Assembly: GCF_947367085.1 (NCBI RefSeq)
Contig: NZ_CANBCP010000016.1
Span: forward strand, 1-33,803
Direction: 5' to 3'
Length of the DNA: 33,803 nt
Origin: an uncultured Lactobacillus sp.
GTDB lineage: Bacteria; Bacillota; Bacilli; Lactobacillales; Lactobacillaceae
How positions within the stretch are numbered: the stretch's first letter is position 1; every line of letters starts with the position of its first letter. Position numbers and translations under genes: made by a program. Shown here piece by piece: positions 1-8,142 of this stretch. The notes under the pieces were generated by a model that was given only the letters and a program-made list of their open reading frames with translations, was not told where the DNA came from and ran no database searches.

Positions 1-60
1 ATTCGGTTAGAAGAAAACAAAATCAAAGAAAAAGAACCAAGCTACTCTGAGGTAGCTTGA
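1..60 (+). CDS. possible 3' end of a gene cut by the window edge
   Basis: Frame 1 is open from the first base for 19 codons and ends at a TGA at 58-60. The short Lys/Glu-rich tail (ending PSYSEVA) would suit a soluble C-terminus, but nothing in it identifies a family. The last codons overlap a perfect 8-bp stem-loop at 38-59. Nineteen open codons can occur by chance, so this is only a weak call. Confidence 0.3.
   Translation: MRLEENKIKEKEPSYSEVA
38..59. other. perfect stem-loop, possibly a terminator
   Basis: CAAGCTAC (38-45) pairs perfectly with GTAGCTTG (52-59) around a 6-nt loop. Read on the minus strand it is followed by a T-rich stretch broken by other bases; on the plus strand the tail is weaker. 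It may end transcription from the left-hand gene or from the TetR gene, which already has a better terminator at 104-132. Confidence 0.35.
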
Positions 61-103
61 TTCTCATTCAATTACTCCTCATCAACAGGATTTGACAAAG
101 AGC

Positions 104-132
104 CAAAAAAAGACGCCACTTACGTGACGTCT
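104..132 (-). terminator. Rho-independent terminator after the TetR gene
   Basis: On the minus strand AGACGTCAC pairs with GTGGCGTCT (one G-T pair) around a GTAA loop at 111-132, followed by seven T. It lies 17 bases after the stop codon of the TetR gene. Confidence 0.85.
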
Positions 133-148
133 AAGCGCTAATTCAAAA

Positions 149-772
149 TTAGCCCAATTTTTCTTCCAATGAAGCATCTTCGTCTGCTGCAAACAATGGA
201 CTTTCTTCAGTGTTAGTAAGACGATCATTAAGCATAGCGTCGTGAACTTGTGCTTCTAAGACGTTAACCATTTGATCTTGGCTGAAGTCAACCATTTGAT
301 TAATTTGCAAAGCAGCAATACCAGTTGCTGAAACCCAGTTGGTGATTACGATGTGACGAATACGTTCATTTGAGAATTCAGATGCATCGAATTGTTGTTT
401 GAACTTATCGATTCCCAAATCCATCAAAGTATCCGAAATCATTTGACTTCCAAACTTACCATCTACAAACATTGCACGGAACAAACCAACGTGTTCTTTA
501 GCAAAGTAAATATAAGACAAGTCAAGGTCAATCAATGGATCACCAGTAAAGTTTTGTTGCAAAGTATTGTTTCTGAGCTCATCAGTGATTCTCTTTAATA
601 CTTGCGTACGTAAATCAGTCATGTTTGCAAATTCCAAATAAATTGGTTGAGTTGAACAATGTACTGCCTTCGCAATATTTCTTGCAGTTAAGCTTTCAAT
701 TCCATCACGAACTGCTAACTTATAAGCTGCATCTAAGATCTTTTGCTTGTCAATCTCTTTTTTTCTAGCCAC
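149..772 (-). CDS. TetR/AcrR-family transcriptional regulator
   Basis: A protein of 207 residues. The N-terminal part (about residues 6-50) has the TetR helix-turn-helix pattern: a helix ending ILDAAYKLAVRDG, then LTARNIAKAV and a recognition helix around STQPIYLEF. The C-terminal 140 residues would be the ligand-binding and dimerisation domain, whose ligand cannot be told from sequence. I place the start at the GTG at 772 because GAGGTGA lies five bases before it; an in-frame GTG nine bases upstream (781) overlaps that ribosome binding site. An inverted repeat just upstream (809-848) could be its own operator. The neighbouring minus-strand gene at 914-1156 is the only likely operon partner seen, and no transporter target is visible in the window. 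Confidence 0.88.
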   Translation of the reverse strand: MARKKEIDKQKILDAAYKLAVRDGIESLTARNIAKAVHCSTQPIYLEFANMTDLRTQVLKRITDELRNNTLQQNFTGDPLIDLDLSYIYFAKEHVGLFRAMFVDGKFGSQMISDTLMDLGIDKFKQQFDASEFSNERIRHIVITNWVSATGIAALQINQMVDFSQDQMVNVLEAQVHDAMLNDRLTNTEESPLFAADEDASLEEKLG

Positions 773-808
773 TTTTATCACCTCACTGTGTGAAATAGAA
801 GATTATCC

Positions 809-848
809 AGAAATAACGCCAAAAAATTACCCAACAGGTGTTATTTCT
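809..848. promoter_or_regulatory. inverted repeat, likely TetR operator
   Basis: AGAAATAACGCC (809-820) and GGTGTTATTTCT (837-848) are inverted copies matching at 11 of 12 positions, separated by 16 bases. The repeat sits between an extended -10 box (861-866) and the TetR start codon, where a bound repressor would block its own transcription. Autoregulation is an inference. Confidence 0.6.
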
Positions 849-860
849 TTCATAGCTAAT

Positions 861-869
861 ATTATACCA
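861..869 (-). promoter_or_regulatory. extended -10 promoter for the TetR gene
   Basis: The minus strand carries TGGTATAAT, a perfect -10 hexamer (861-866) with the TGn extension. No good -35 box stands 17 bases upstream, which is usual for extended -10 promoters. Transcription would begin near 854 and run through the inverted repeat into the TetR gene. Confidence 0.55.
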
Positions 870-913
870 AAAAATAACAAAAGTATAGAGGTAAGTTTTA
901 AAATTGGATTTTT

Positions 914-1156
914 TTATAAACGCTTAAACAAACTTGAACCATCATCACCAGTAAATTGGTCATAATGAGAGTTTACCATTTCAATAACTTCTTGTTTATC
1001 TAAGCCCTGACTTGCAGCAAAAGCAAAAAATGCCGCAGACAAAATATAGCCTTTTTCACGATCATCAACTAAATTATCAGAAAATTCCATATCGATAGTA
1101 TGGTTTTCGTAATCAGTACTTAACTTAATTTCTTTATTTTCAGGTATATCTGCCAT
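914..1156 (-). CDS. small acidic protein of unknown function (80 aa)
   Basis: The start is supported by GAGGTG five bases before the ATG. The protein is soluble and acidic, with no signal peptide and no clear membrane segment. It has a short hydrophobic, alanine-rich stretch (ILSAAFFAFAASQG, about residues 38-51) followed by a predicted helix with DKQEVIEMVNSHYDQF. I do not recognise the family. It is transcribed away from the dipeptidase gene at 1238 and towards the TetR gene, with no terminator between, so read-through into tetR is possible although tetR has its own promoter. Confidence 0.7.
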   Translation of the reverse strand: MADIPENKEIKLSTDYENHTIDMEFSDNLVDDREKGYILSAAFFAFAASQGLDKQEVIEMVNSHYDQFTGDDGSSLFKRL

Positions 1157-1237
1157 AAGAACACCTCATCTTATTTTATTTTTTCTTAATAGTTATACAA
1201 TATTAATTATATTACATCATTAGAAAGAGTGAAACTT

Positions 1238-2650
1238 ATGCCAACAAAAATTGGTCGTTCATCCTGTACCTCAATCCTAGTAGGTAAAAACGCTACGATT
1301 GATGGAAGTGTCATTATCGGTCGTAATGAAGATGCAAAAACCGCATGGCCCAAGCACCTTGCTTTTAATGAGCATAAATTAATTGAAAAAAATCATTTTA
1401 ATTCCAAAGATAATAAGTTTGAGATGGATTTACCTAAGGAAGTATTTGCTTACTCAAGTACGCCAGAATGGACTGATAAGTATGGCGTTTTTGAAGAAGA
1501 CGGCATCAACGAATTCCACGTTGCTATGAGCGCAACTGAAAGTGCTTATGCTAATGATCGCGTTCAAAGTTTTGATCCATTTGAAACTGAACACGGCATC
1601 TTAGAAGAAGCAATGGTAAGCGTCGTTTTACCTTATATTAAGTCAGCTCGTCAAGGTGTAAAAAGACTGGGAGAAATTGTCGAAAAACATGGCGCAGCCG
1701 AAGCTGATGGCATTTTATTTGCGGATCAAGATGAAGCTTGGTATATGGAAATTGGTTCGGGCCACCACTGGGTAGCTCAAAGAATCCCTGATGATTCTTA
1801 TGCAGTAGTTGCCAATCAACTTGCAATTCAAGTAATTGATTTTGACAAGCCAAGTAACTTTTTATATTCACAAGGTATTCAGGATTTCGTTTACTCTAAT
1901 CATCTTTGGCCTAAAAATAAGCCTTTTAATTTCAGAGAAATTTTTGGCACCCATGACGATTCTGATTTAGCTTACAACACACCTCGTGTTTGGAGTGGAC
2001 AAAAATTATTAACACCATCTATTGAGCAAGATCCAGAAAGTTTTGATTTACCTTTTATACAAAAAGCTGATCGTCCCATTTCAATTCAAGATGCCCAACG
2101 TGTTTTAAGTGATCACTATAACGGCACACCTTACGATTTAACCAATCCTAAGAATAAAAACCAAGCTACCTATCGTCCAATTACTGTTGCTACTACCCAA
2201 GAATCCCACTTACTCCAGCTCAACGGCAGAGACATGATTCATTGGCTAGCAATGGGAATTGCAGCTCAAAGCGTTTATATTCCATTTTATCCACAAGGCA
2301 CTAAAGTTCCAACCATGTTTAAATATGGAAAAGAGACCTACTCTTCAAATTCTGCATATTGGGTATTTAAGCTCGCCAGCGTCTTAGTTGATCGCTCCTG
2401 GAATAAATACGCAACTTATTTAAATAATACGCAAAAAGATACTAATTTAGCTTTGAACAAAATTAGAACTAAGTATGACGCATTACTTGCTAAAGAAAAT
2501 GACGTCAATAAAAAGCAGGAACTAGTAAATAAAGCTAACAAAGAATTAGCTGATACCGCAGTTAAGAATTATCAAGCTTTAAATGCTAAATTAATTACAC
2601 TTCAAACTGCTGATTCACCACTTCGATTTAAAATGGATCCAAATCTATAA
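1238..2650 (+). CDS. pepD: C69-family dipeptidase (PepD type), copy 1
   Basis: A 470-residue N-terminal-nucleophile hydrolase of peptidase family C69, an intracellular dipeptidase that finishes the breakdown of imported peptides. Cys10, in the motif SSCTSILVGKNAT, is the expected nucleophile, and the conserved IIGRNEDA follows. The length is typical of the family. I start at the ATG at 1238: AAAGAG lies eight bases before it, and this aligns the N-terminus with the paralogue at 22674-24080. An in-frame GTG at 1229 would overlap the ribosome binding site. The gene is a single transcription unit, ended by a strong terminator at 2655-2689. The second copy is clearly homologous over its full length but differs at many positions, so the pair is an old duplication, not a recent one. 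Confidence 0.92.
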   Translation: MPTKIGRSSCTSILVGKNATIDGSVIIGRNEDAKTAWPKHLAFNEHKLIEKNHFNSKDNKFEMDLPKEVFAYSSTPEWTDKYGVFEEDGINEFHVAMSATESAYANDRVQSFDPFETEHGILEEAMVSVVLPYIKSARQGVKRLGEIVEKHGAAEADGILFADQDEAWYMEIGSGHHWVAQRIPDDSYAVVANQLAIQVIDFDKPSNFLYSQGIQDFVYSNHLWPKNKPFNFREIFGTHDDSDLAYNTPRVWSGQKLLTPSIEQDPESFDLPFIQKADRPISIQDAQRVLSDHYNGTPYDLTNPKNKNQATYRPITVATTQESHLLQLNGRDMIHWLAMGIAAQSVYIPFYPQGTKVPTMFKYGKETYSSNSAYWVFKLASVLVDRSWNKYATYLNNTQKDTNLALNKIRTKYDALLAKENDVNKKQELVNKANKELADTAVKNYQALNAKLITLQTADSPLRFKMDPNL

Positions 2651-2654
2651 AAAT

Positions 2655-2689
2655 AAGGCACCTAACTAGATGAAGTTAGATGCCTTTTG
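2655..2689 (+). terminator. terminator after dipeptidase copy 1
   Basis: AAGGCA and CTAACT pair with AGTTAG and TGCCTT, with one C-A mismatch and a 6-nt loop. A TTTT tail follows. It lies directly after the stop codon at 2648-2650. Confidence 0.8.
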
Positions 2690-2777
2690 TGTAGCCTTGA
2701 TTACTTTAAGCTCTTTTTCACGATCTCTTCGATCCTATATCAGTACACGAAAAGTCACGTTTTTTATTTAGAATAAG

Positions 2778-2801
2778 AAAAAAAGCATCTTCACAGATGC
2801 C
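2778..2801 (-). terminator. terminator after the msmK and zinc-ribbon genes
   Basis: On the minus strand GCATCT and AGATGC pair around a GTGA loop, followed by seven T. It lies 18 bases after the stop codon of the zinc-ribbon gene and faces the dipeptidase terminator at 2655-2689. Confidence 0.8.
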
Positions 2802-2818
2802 AATTTTCTTATTCAATT

Positions 2819-2995
2819 TTACATATAGTGCAAATTACCCCAGTCGTTTTTAGGCTCTAAATGAACAATTGTCTGACAATTTGGACATGTATTTTTACCA
2901 AATTTTGCATCATAAATTGCATTGCACTTAGGACATTTGAACTTAAATTTCAGTTCTGACAACAATTTTTTAATATGGAGTTCTGAGTCAGCCAT
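2819..2995 (-). CDS. small zinc-ribbon protein (58 aa) in the msmK operon
   Basis: A short gene that an ORF length cutoff would miss. The start is an ATG at 2995 with AAGGAAGG a suitable distance upstream, and translation runs 58 codons to a TAA. Residues 21-24 (CPKC) and 37-40 (CPNC) form two CxxC knuckles 12 residues apart, the pattern of a zinc ribbon that binds one zinc ion. A charged helix (about residues 3-20) precedes the ribbon. It begins 20 bases after the msmK stop with no terminator between, and the terminator at 2778-2801 ends both genes, so they are cotranscribed. The function is unknown: it could contact nucleic acid or a protein partner. It has no membrane segment or signal peptide. 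Confidence 0.75.
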   Translation of the reverse strand: MADSELHIKKLLSELKFKFKCPKCNAIYDAKFGKNTCPNCQTIVHLEPKNDWGNLHYM

Positions 2996-3015
2996 TTTTA
3001 TACTTCCTTCCTTGA

Positions 3016-4119
3016 TTAACGGATTGCTTTTGTAGTTTCCTTATCAAAGAAGTGTGCCTTGTTAACATCAAAGCCCATCTCAACTTTGTCTCCAGGTTTA
3101 TGATAGTCTCTTGCGTTAACAATTGCGACAAATTCGGTCCCATCAACTTTTTGGTAAAGTTGAATAGTTGAACCCAAAAGTTCTGAAACAACTACTTCTG
3201 ACTTAACAACAGCATTTGGCCAAGTTTCCAAGAAGGCTTGTTCAGAGTGAATGTCTTCTGGACGAATACCAAAGACAATATCTTTATCTCCATAGCCTTT
3301 TTCTTCAAGCATCTTAGCTTTACCTTCCGGAATTTCGATATTCAAGCCTTTACCATCAGAAATGCGACCATCTTTATAGTGAACATTGAAGAAGTTCATT
3401 TGAGGAGAACCAATAAATCCGGCAACAAACATATTTACTGGTTCATTATAGACTTCAAGCGGTGTACCAATTTGTTCAACTTTACCAACTGACATTACGA
3501 CCACTCTATCAGCTAAAGTCATCGCCTCAGTCTGGTCGTGAGTAACATAAATTGTAGTAGTACCTAAATCTTGATGCAATTTTGCAATTTCAGCACGCAT
3601 AACAACACGTAACTTAGCATCCAAGTTAGAAAGTGGTTCGTCCATCAAGAAGATCGGAGCATCACGCACAATTGCACGTCCTAAAGCAACACGCTGACGT
3701 TGACCACCTGACAGTTCGGATGGCTTTTTATCAAGATAATCTTGTAATCCTAAAATATCAGCTGCTCTTTTTACACGTTTTTCAATATCTTCTTTACTAT
3801 AGTGCCGAAGCTTTAAACCAAATGCCATGTTATCGTAAATTGTCATGTGTGGATACAAAGCGTAGTTCTGGAATACCATGGCAATATTACGATCTTTAGG
3901 GGCAACGTCATTCATTACTTTGTGGTCAATTTTCAAAGTTCCTTCTGAAATATCTTCCAAACCAGCAATCATTCTTAAAGTGGTTGATTTACCACATCCA
4001 GATGGACCAACAAAGACGATGAATTCCTTATTTTTAATGTGTAAATCAAAATCGTTAACAGAATATTTATCGTTACCAGCATATTTTTTATAAATATGAT
4101 TTAAATCAACTTCTACCAT
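3016..4119 (-). CDS. msmK: CUT1 sugar ABC transporter ATPase (MsmK/UgpC family)
   Basis: A 367-residue cytoplasmic ATPase that powers carbohydrate importers. Walker A is GPSGCGKST (38-46), the signature LSGGQ is at 136-140, Walker B FLMDE at 157-161 and the switch His at 194. The C-terminal 130 residues form the regulatory TOBE-type domain of this family. MsmK-type ATPases are known to be shared by several sugar importers. The permease and binding-protein operon at 8865-12222 has no ATPase, so this protein is the obvious candidate to energise it. AGAGGT precedes the ATG. A cre site 54 bases upstream indicates carbon catabolite control. The zinc-ribbon gene follows in the same transcript. Confidence 0.93.
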   Translation of the reverse strand: MVEVDLNHIYKKYAGNDKYSVNDFDLHIKNKEFIVFVGPSGCGKSTTLRMIAGLEDISEGTLKIDHKVMNDVAPKDRNIAMVFQNYALYPHMTIYDNMAFGLKLRHYSKEDIEKRVKRAADILGLQDYLDKKPSELSGGQRQRVALGRAIVRDAPIFLMDEPLSNLDAKLRVVMRAEIAKLHQDLGTTTIYVTHDQTEAMTLADRVVVMSVGKVEQIGTPLEVYNEPVNMFVAGFIGSPQMNFFNVHYKDGRISDGKGLNIEIPEGKAKMLEEKGYGDKDIVFGIRPEDIHSEQAFLETWPNAVVKSEVVVSELLGSTIQLYQKVDGTEFVAIVNARDYHKPGDKVEMGFDVNKAHFFDKETTKAIR

Positions 4120-4172
4120 TTTCGTACCTCTAGTGTTTCTATTTCTCTTACATAATTAGCATAGCCGAAAAT

Positions 4173-4186
4173 TGTAAGCGCTTTTA
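4173..4186. promoter_or_regulatory. cre site upstream of msmK
   Basis: TGTAAGCGCTTTTA matches the CcpA consensus TGWAARCGYTWWCW at all but the last positions' fine detail. It lies upstream of the msmK start, in the range where a bound CcpA would overlap the promoter. Confidence 0.75.
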
Positions 4187-4226
4187 CTAAAAAGTGACGA
4201 AATATGGACGTGATTTTTGTCACTTT
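4187..4226 (-). terminator. inverted repeat, probable terminator of the two-component operon
   Basis: On the minus strand AAAGTGAC (4219-4226) and GTCACTTT (4191-4198) pair perfectly around a 20-nt loop, followed by more T. It overlaps the last two bases of the HTH gene stop codon and precedes the msmK promoter region. The large loop makes it less certain than the other terminators. Confidence 0.5.
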
Positions 4227-5046
4227 ATACAAAAATCAAATAGCAAAATACCAAATCATCCATTTGATGTAAGTTTAGATGATATTTTTGCATAAATTTC
4301 TCAATTCGATATTCCAAAGTATTGCGATGAACAAACATATTTTTGGCTGCTTGGGTAACGTTACCGCCGACTTTATATAAATTAACAACTAGCTCTTTAC
4401 TATCATCTTGATTATTAAAGAGTTGACGGAAAGTATGCAAAATCACGCTGTCTTTCTTATTAAACTGCGTATAAAACGATAATGCCGCTTGAGGGATTGT
4501 CATTACCTTACTCTGCCAAGAAATCGAGTCATTAATCTTTTCTTCTTCCATAAAAATAGCTGGAAGCTCAGCTTTCTTATCCCATACTAATCCCACTAAC
4601 AAATGTGTTGTAGTCAAAAAATCGCTATCCATCGTTGTTAAAATACCGTTAAGCTCTTCTTGACTCAAATGACACTGCTCATCAATTACAACCACATTTT
4701 CTGGATTTTGCCAAAAATAAGCTACTCGACTACCAAAAAAAGATAGCAATTGATCTTGCCACTGCTTGCGCTCTTCCTTATTTAACTTTTTAACTTGAAA
4801 ATATAAAAAGCGTAAGTGGCTATTTACTTTCGGCTGAGACTTTTGTCCATTCAAATATAATTGCCAACTAGAAAGCTTATGGTGAATTTTTTTCGTTTCT
4901 AAAAGTTGCCAAATTGTTTTTTCTCTTTGAGTTAACGTTTCCTTCGGCAGGTATGCATCCCCATCTTCTAATCGCAAAGCATAAGCATCTTGCGTGGGAT
5001 TTTTTTGTAATTGCGGAAACAATTCTTGTAATTCTTCAAATTTCAT
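4225..5046 (-). CDS. PucR/CdaR-type HTH regulator
   Basis: A 273-residue soluble protein. The last 60 residues match the PucR-type C-terminal helix-turn-helix: LVVNLYKVGGNVTQAAKNMF followed by VHRNTLEYRI, as found in sugar-diacid and purine regulators. The first 200 residues are not recognisable to me and are rich in Leu and charged residues. The gene starts nine bases after the response-regulator stop, so it is the last gene of the DUF624-kinase-regulator operon, with only a weak ribosome binding site of its own, which suggests translational coupling. It also directly precedes msmK. Its target is unknown, but its position points to the same catabolic system. Confidence 0.75.
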   Translation of the reverse strand: MKFEELQELFPQLQKNPTQDAYALRLEDGDAYLPKETLTQREKTIWQLLETKKIHHKLSSWQLYLNGQKSQPKVNSHLRFLYFQVKKLNKEERKQWQDQLLSFFGSRVAYFWQNPENVVVIDEQCHLSQEELNGILTTMDSDFLTTTHLLVGLVWDKKAELPAIFMEEEKINDSISWQSKVMTIPQAALSFYTQFNKKDSVILHTFRQLFNNQDDSKELVVNLYKVGGNVTQAAKNMFVHRNTLEYRIEKFMQKYHLNLHQMDDLVFCYLIFV

Positions 5047-5055
5047 TTTGTTAGC

Positions 5056-6462
5056 CTAATGCTTCTTAATCATACGTTTATATTCGCTAGGAGCCATTTG
5101 AGTTTGCTTTTTAAATACTCTAAAAAAGTAATTTGCATTTTGATATCCACATTCTAAAGCAATATCGTTGATATCTTTATCTGTTGAACGCATTAACTCA
5201 ATCGACTTAGAAATTCGATAATGATTTAAAAACTGAGCAAAACTCACCTCAGTATTCTTCTTAAATAAGGCTCCTAAATATACTGGACTCAAGTGTAACT
5301 CACTAGCAACTTGAATCAAAGTCAGGGGTTCTTGATAACGATGTCTAATAATCTTAACAACCGAGTTAATTGGTTCGGGATAAATTTGTTCATTTTTACG
5401 ATAATTTGCATAAAAATCCGTCAATAAATCGCAAACCTTGTTTAAAGACGGAGTATGTTCGATCTTAGCAACAGCATCGGTAATGTTAGCATCCACTAAT
5501 TGATTAGTCCCATAAATTGCCATCAAAACCAGCCGAGCATAATATTTTGCATCTTCAATTGCATTACAATGCAGACGCAATTGCTCAAGATCTTTATTAA
5601 TTTTTTCATGAAAAGTCGTGATAGGCATATCTTCAAAATCAAGATCATTGCTCATAGATGCCACATCTAATGCCTTTTTAGCATAAGAAAAATCGTTCAA
5701 ACTAGTTACCTGATTACTTGGTCCATAAAAATGAAACCATGCTAGATACTTTTCAAGTAATGCGGCTACAGCAGCGATTTCCTCTTCTCCAATTTTCTTG
5801 CTAATCAAAGCTGTCAAATGATGCTGGCGCATTTTATTGGCAAATAAGCGTAATTGCTCATCATCCGCCTCAAAAATGATATAGGCGTCATTATTACTAA
5901 AATATGTGCCAATTACATGATCTTGATCAATCAAAATATCTTTTAATTCTTGCCCAGCATCTAAAACTGCAATTACATAATATTGATGTGTATCAACATC
6001 TAGCTCTCCAATTGAATTGCGGCCATTAAGGACATCTTTGATCCTCATACTTTTTGCCATTTGTGAGTTCTCTTTACGCCGCTTAGCCCGATCAATCACG
6101 CCTTTTGTCTTCTCAATTACTTCTTCCAGTTCGTCAGGATCAACAGGCTTATTCAAATAATCAATGACTCCTTGTTCAAGACTAATTTTAGCGTATTCAA
6201 AATCATTGTAGCCTGATAGAACAATAATTTGAATATCAGATTGCAATTTTTTCACCATTGGTAAAAACTTGGTACCCTCAAGTTCGTCCATATTCATATC
6301 TGAAATCAAAATATCAACATTGTGATTTTTGAGATATTCCAAAGCCTGTAGCGGGCTTCGCTCTTCATTTACAATCTTGACATTCAAATTTTCCCAATCG
6401 ATGATCTTACTCATACCTCTGAGAATCATATATTCGTCATCAACAATCATTAAAGAATACAT
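5056..6462 (-). CDS. YesN-like response regulator, REC plus AraC-type HTH
   Basis: A 468-residue response regulator. Residues 1-120 are the receiver: acidic pair Asp8-Asp9, phosphorylation site Asp55 (LISDMNMDE), Ser83 and Lys105 in LNKPVDP. Residues about 375-465 are an AraC-type DNA-binding domain with two helix-turn-helix units (LIQVASELHLSPVYLGALFK and INDIALECGYQNANYFFRVF). The middle 250 residues are the variable linker usual in YesN proteins. It lies nine bases after the kinase gene, forming a standard two-component pair. YesMN pairs normally switch on the neighbouring LplABC-type importer. In Streptococcus pneumoniae the related TCS07 responds to host N-glycans. Repeated motifs upstream of the importer operon (12306-12469) are candidate binding sites. 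Confidence 0.92.
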   Translation of the reverse strand: MYSLMIVDDEYMILRGMSKIIDWENLNVKIVNEERSPLQALEYLKNHNVDILISDMNMDELEGTKFLPMVKKLQSDIQIIVLSGYNDFEYAKISLEQGVIDYLNKPVDPDELEEVIEKTKGVIDRAKRRKENSQMAKSMRIKDVLNGRNSIGELDVDTHQYYVIAVLDAGQELKDILIDQDHVIGTYFSNNDAYIIFEADDEQLRLFANKMRQHHLTALISKKIGEEEIAAVAALLEKYLAWFHFYGPSNQVTSLNDFSYAKKALDVASMSNDLDFEDMPITTFHEKINKDLEQLRLHCNAIEDAKYYARLVLMAIYGTNQLVDANITDAVAKIEHTPSLNKVCDLLTDFYANYRKNEQIYPEPINSVVKIIRHRYQEPLTLIQVASELHLSPVYLGALFKKNTEVSFAQFLNHYRISKSIELMRSTDKDINDIALECGYQNANYFFRVFKKQTQMAPSEYKRMIKKH

Positions 6463-6471
6463 ATTTATCCC

Positions 6472-8142
6472 CTAAATTTCGTAATCAAATGACAACCTCA
6501 CAGTGATGCCCCCGTAAGGATTGTTGCTAATTTTCATTGCAAAATTCTTCGTGTAGTTTTTCATTCTTGCATAGACATTTTGTAAGCCGATTGATTTATC
6601 ACTAACAATTGGCTGTTTTATCTTTTCATTTAGCTTAGATAATTCTGCTTTACTTAATTGCCTACCGTTGTCAATCACTTCAATTACAACACGGTTGTTT
6701 TTTAGATAAGCTTTTACTTCTAGAGCGTTGGTATTTTGAGCAAAATTAACACCATGGACAAAATAATTCTCAACTAGCGGCTGCAGTGAAAACTTAGGTA
6801 ATTTAACCTGCTCTAACTCTTTAGGTATTACAATTTGATAAGCAAGTTTGTCTGGGAAGCGAACTTGGTATAAATAAACATAATTGCCTACAAGTTTAGC
6901 TTCTTTTTTCAAGGTAGTCTGGACTTGTGAACTTACATTACTTCTCAAAAGAGCTGCAAAATTATAAACCACTTTAGCTAAGTCACTCGCTCCAATATCT
7001 AACGCTGACATCCGAATATATTCTAAAGTGTTGGCCATAAAGTGTGGACTAATTTGGGCCTGCAGAGCCTTCATATGAGCTTCTTGCTGGGCAATTCTAA
7101 GTTTATAAATCGTATTAATGTTGTTGTTAATTTCATCAAGCATATGATTGATGCTATCAGACAAAATAGTCAAGTCTTCAAACCGCGAATCAGTAGTATC
7201 AATGCTAGCTTCAGCATCATTTTCACTAACAGCATGTATAGTTGAAATAATTAAATTCAATTGCTTACGATAATGGTTAAAAATTGCCATGAAACTAGCA
7301 AACAAGGCGAGTAAAACGATGGCTGCGATCGCTAGAATTACAGATATTCTGCGCATCATAATTTCTTTCATCGCTTGATTATCAAAGACAACCAACACTT
7401 TATATTGATTATCAACAGTTCTTACCGTTCCTAAAAATCCTGGAATTTCACTCAAATGCTTTCTATCAATTGCCTTTTTAACCAATTTTCTTTCTTTTGT
7501 AGAAACTCCATTATCGAAATATTGAAACACTGGTCGATCATCATCCGTCAATGCCCAAACCTGCATATGTCGATTATCTTCAAGCTGCGATAAGCTCTGC
7601 TTTAAAGCCGAATTATTAAATTTAGTTCCAACAATTCCAACAACATTTTCTTGTTGAGGATTAATTATGGAGCTATAGAGCATATCATCAATATTATTTT
7701 TCTTAATATTAACTACGTTGCCACTTGTGTTTTCAATAGTAGCTTTAAAGGCATTATTGCTATCAATCATTCTGACTTGTAATTCAGTTAAGTTAGAGTT
7801 TTTAATAAAAAAATCCTTACTTGTGTACGGCCAATTAAAATAAGGTTGATGACTTAACGTATATTGAGCATATTGACTGGGATTATTTTTTAAATATTCT
7901 TCGATATTATTTATACGTTCAGTATTTTCAGAAATATAATCTGCAATATATCTCGTAATTAAAGTATTCTTTTGTAATTCAATGGATACTCGATTTGCAG
8001 CGCTACTTTGTATTTGCGCATTTTCACTGTTGAAATTATTAATCGTTGTGGCTGTATAAACTGCTGCAGCTAAAATAATAATTCCAGAAAAAATTGCAAC
8101 AAATAACTTCATTAGCTTGTGAAGAGAAAGATTCTTCATCAT
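6472..8142 (-). CDS. YesM-like sensor histidine kinase
   Basis: A 556-residue membrane kinase. A first membrane helix (about 10-32) and a second (about 265-288) enclose an extracytoplasmic sensor domain of some 230 residues. A HAMP-like linker and a coiled region follow. The histidine-kinase motif typical of the LytS/YesM group is at 361-375 (QAQISPHFMANTLEY) with the phosphorylated His at 367. The ATPase domain has the N box around 454-464 (QPLVENYFVHG) and a SIGLQN motif near the end. The G box reads DNGRQ at 491-495 in place of the common DNGxG. The gene overlaps the DUF624 gene by four bases (ATGA), so translation is coupled. The ligand may be a sugar or glycan fragment outside the cell, perhaps sensed together with the binding protein. 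Confidence 0.92.
   Translation of the reverse strand: MMKNLSLHKLMKLFVAIFSGIIILAAAVYTATTINNFNSENAQIQSSAANRVSIELQKNTLITRYIADYISENTERINNIEEYLKNNPSQYAQYTLSHQPYFNWPYTSKDFFIKNSNLTELQVRMIDSNNAFKATIENTSGNVVNIKKNNIDDMLYSSIINPQQENVVGIVGTKFNNSALKQSLSQLEDNRHMQVWALTDDDRPVFQYFDNGVSTKERKLVKKAIDRKHLSEIPGFLGTVRTVDNQYKVLVVFDNQAMKEIMMRRISVILAIAAIVLLALFASFMAIFNHYRKQLNLIISTIHAVSENDAEASIDTTDSRFEDLTILSDSINHMLDEINNNINTIYKLRIAQQEAHMKALQAQISPHFMANTLEYIRMSALDIGASDLAKVVYNFAALLRSNVSSQVQTTLKKEAKLVGNYVYLYQVRFPDKLAYQIVIPKELEQVKLPKFSLQPLVENYFVHGVNFAQNTNALEVKAYLKNNRVVIEVIDNGRQLSKAELSKLNEKIKQPIVSDKSIGLQNVYARMKNYTKNFAMKISNNPYGGITVRLSFDYEI

Noticed and set aside
2690..2777. Stretch with GATC-containing short inverted repeats between two terminators.
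   Set aside because: The repeats are very short and no gene or known motif fits, so nothing can be claimed.
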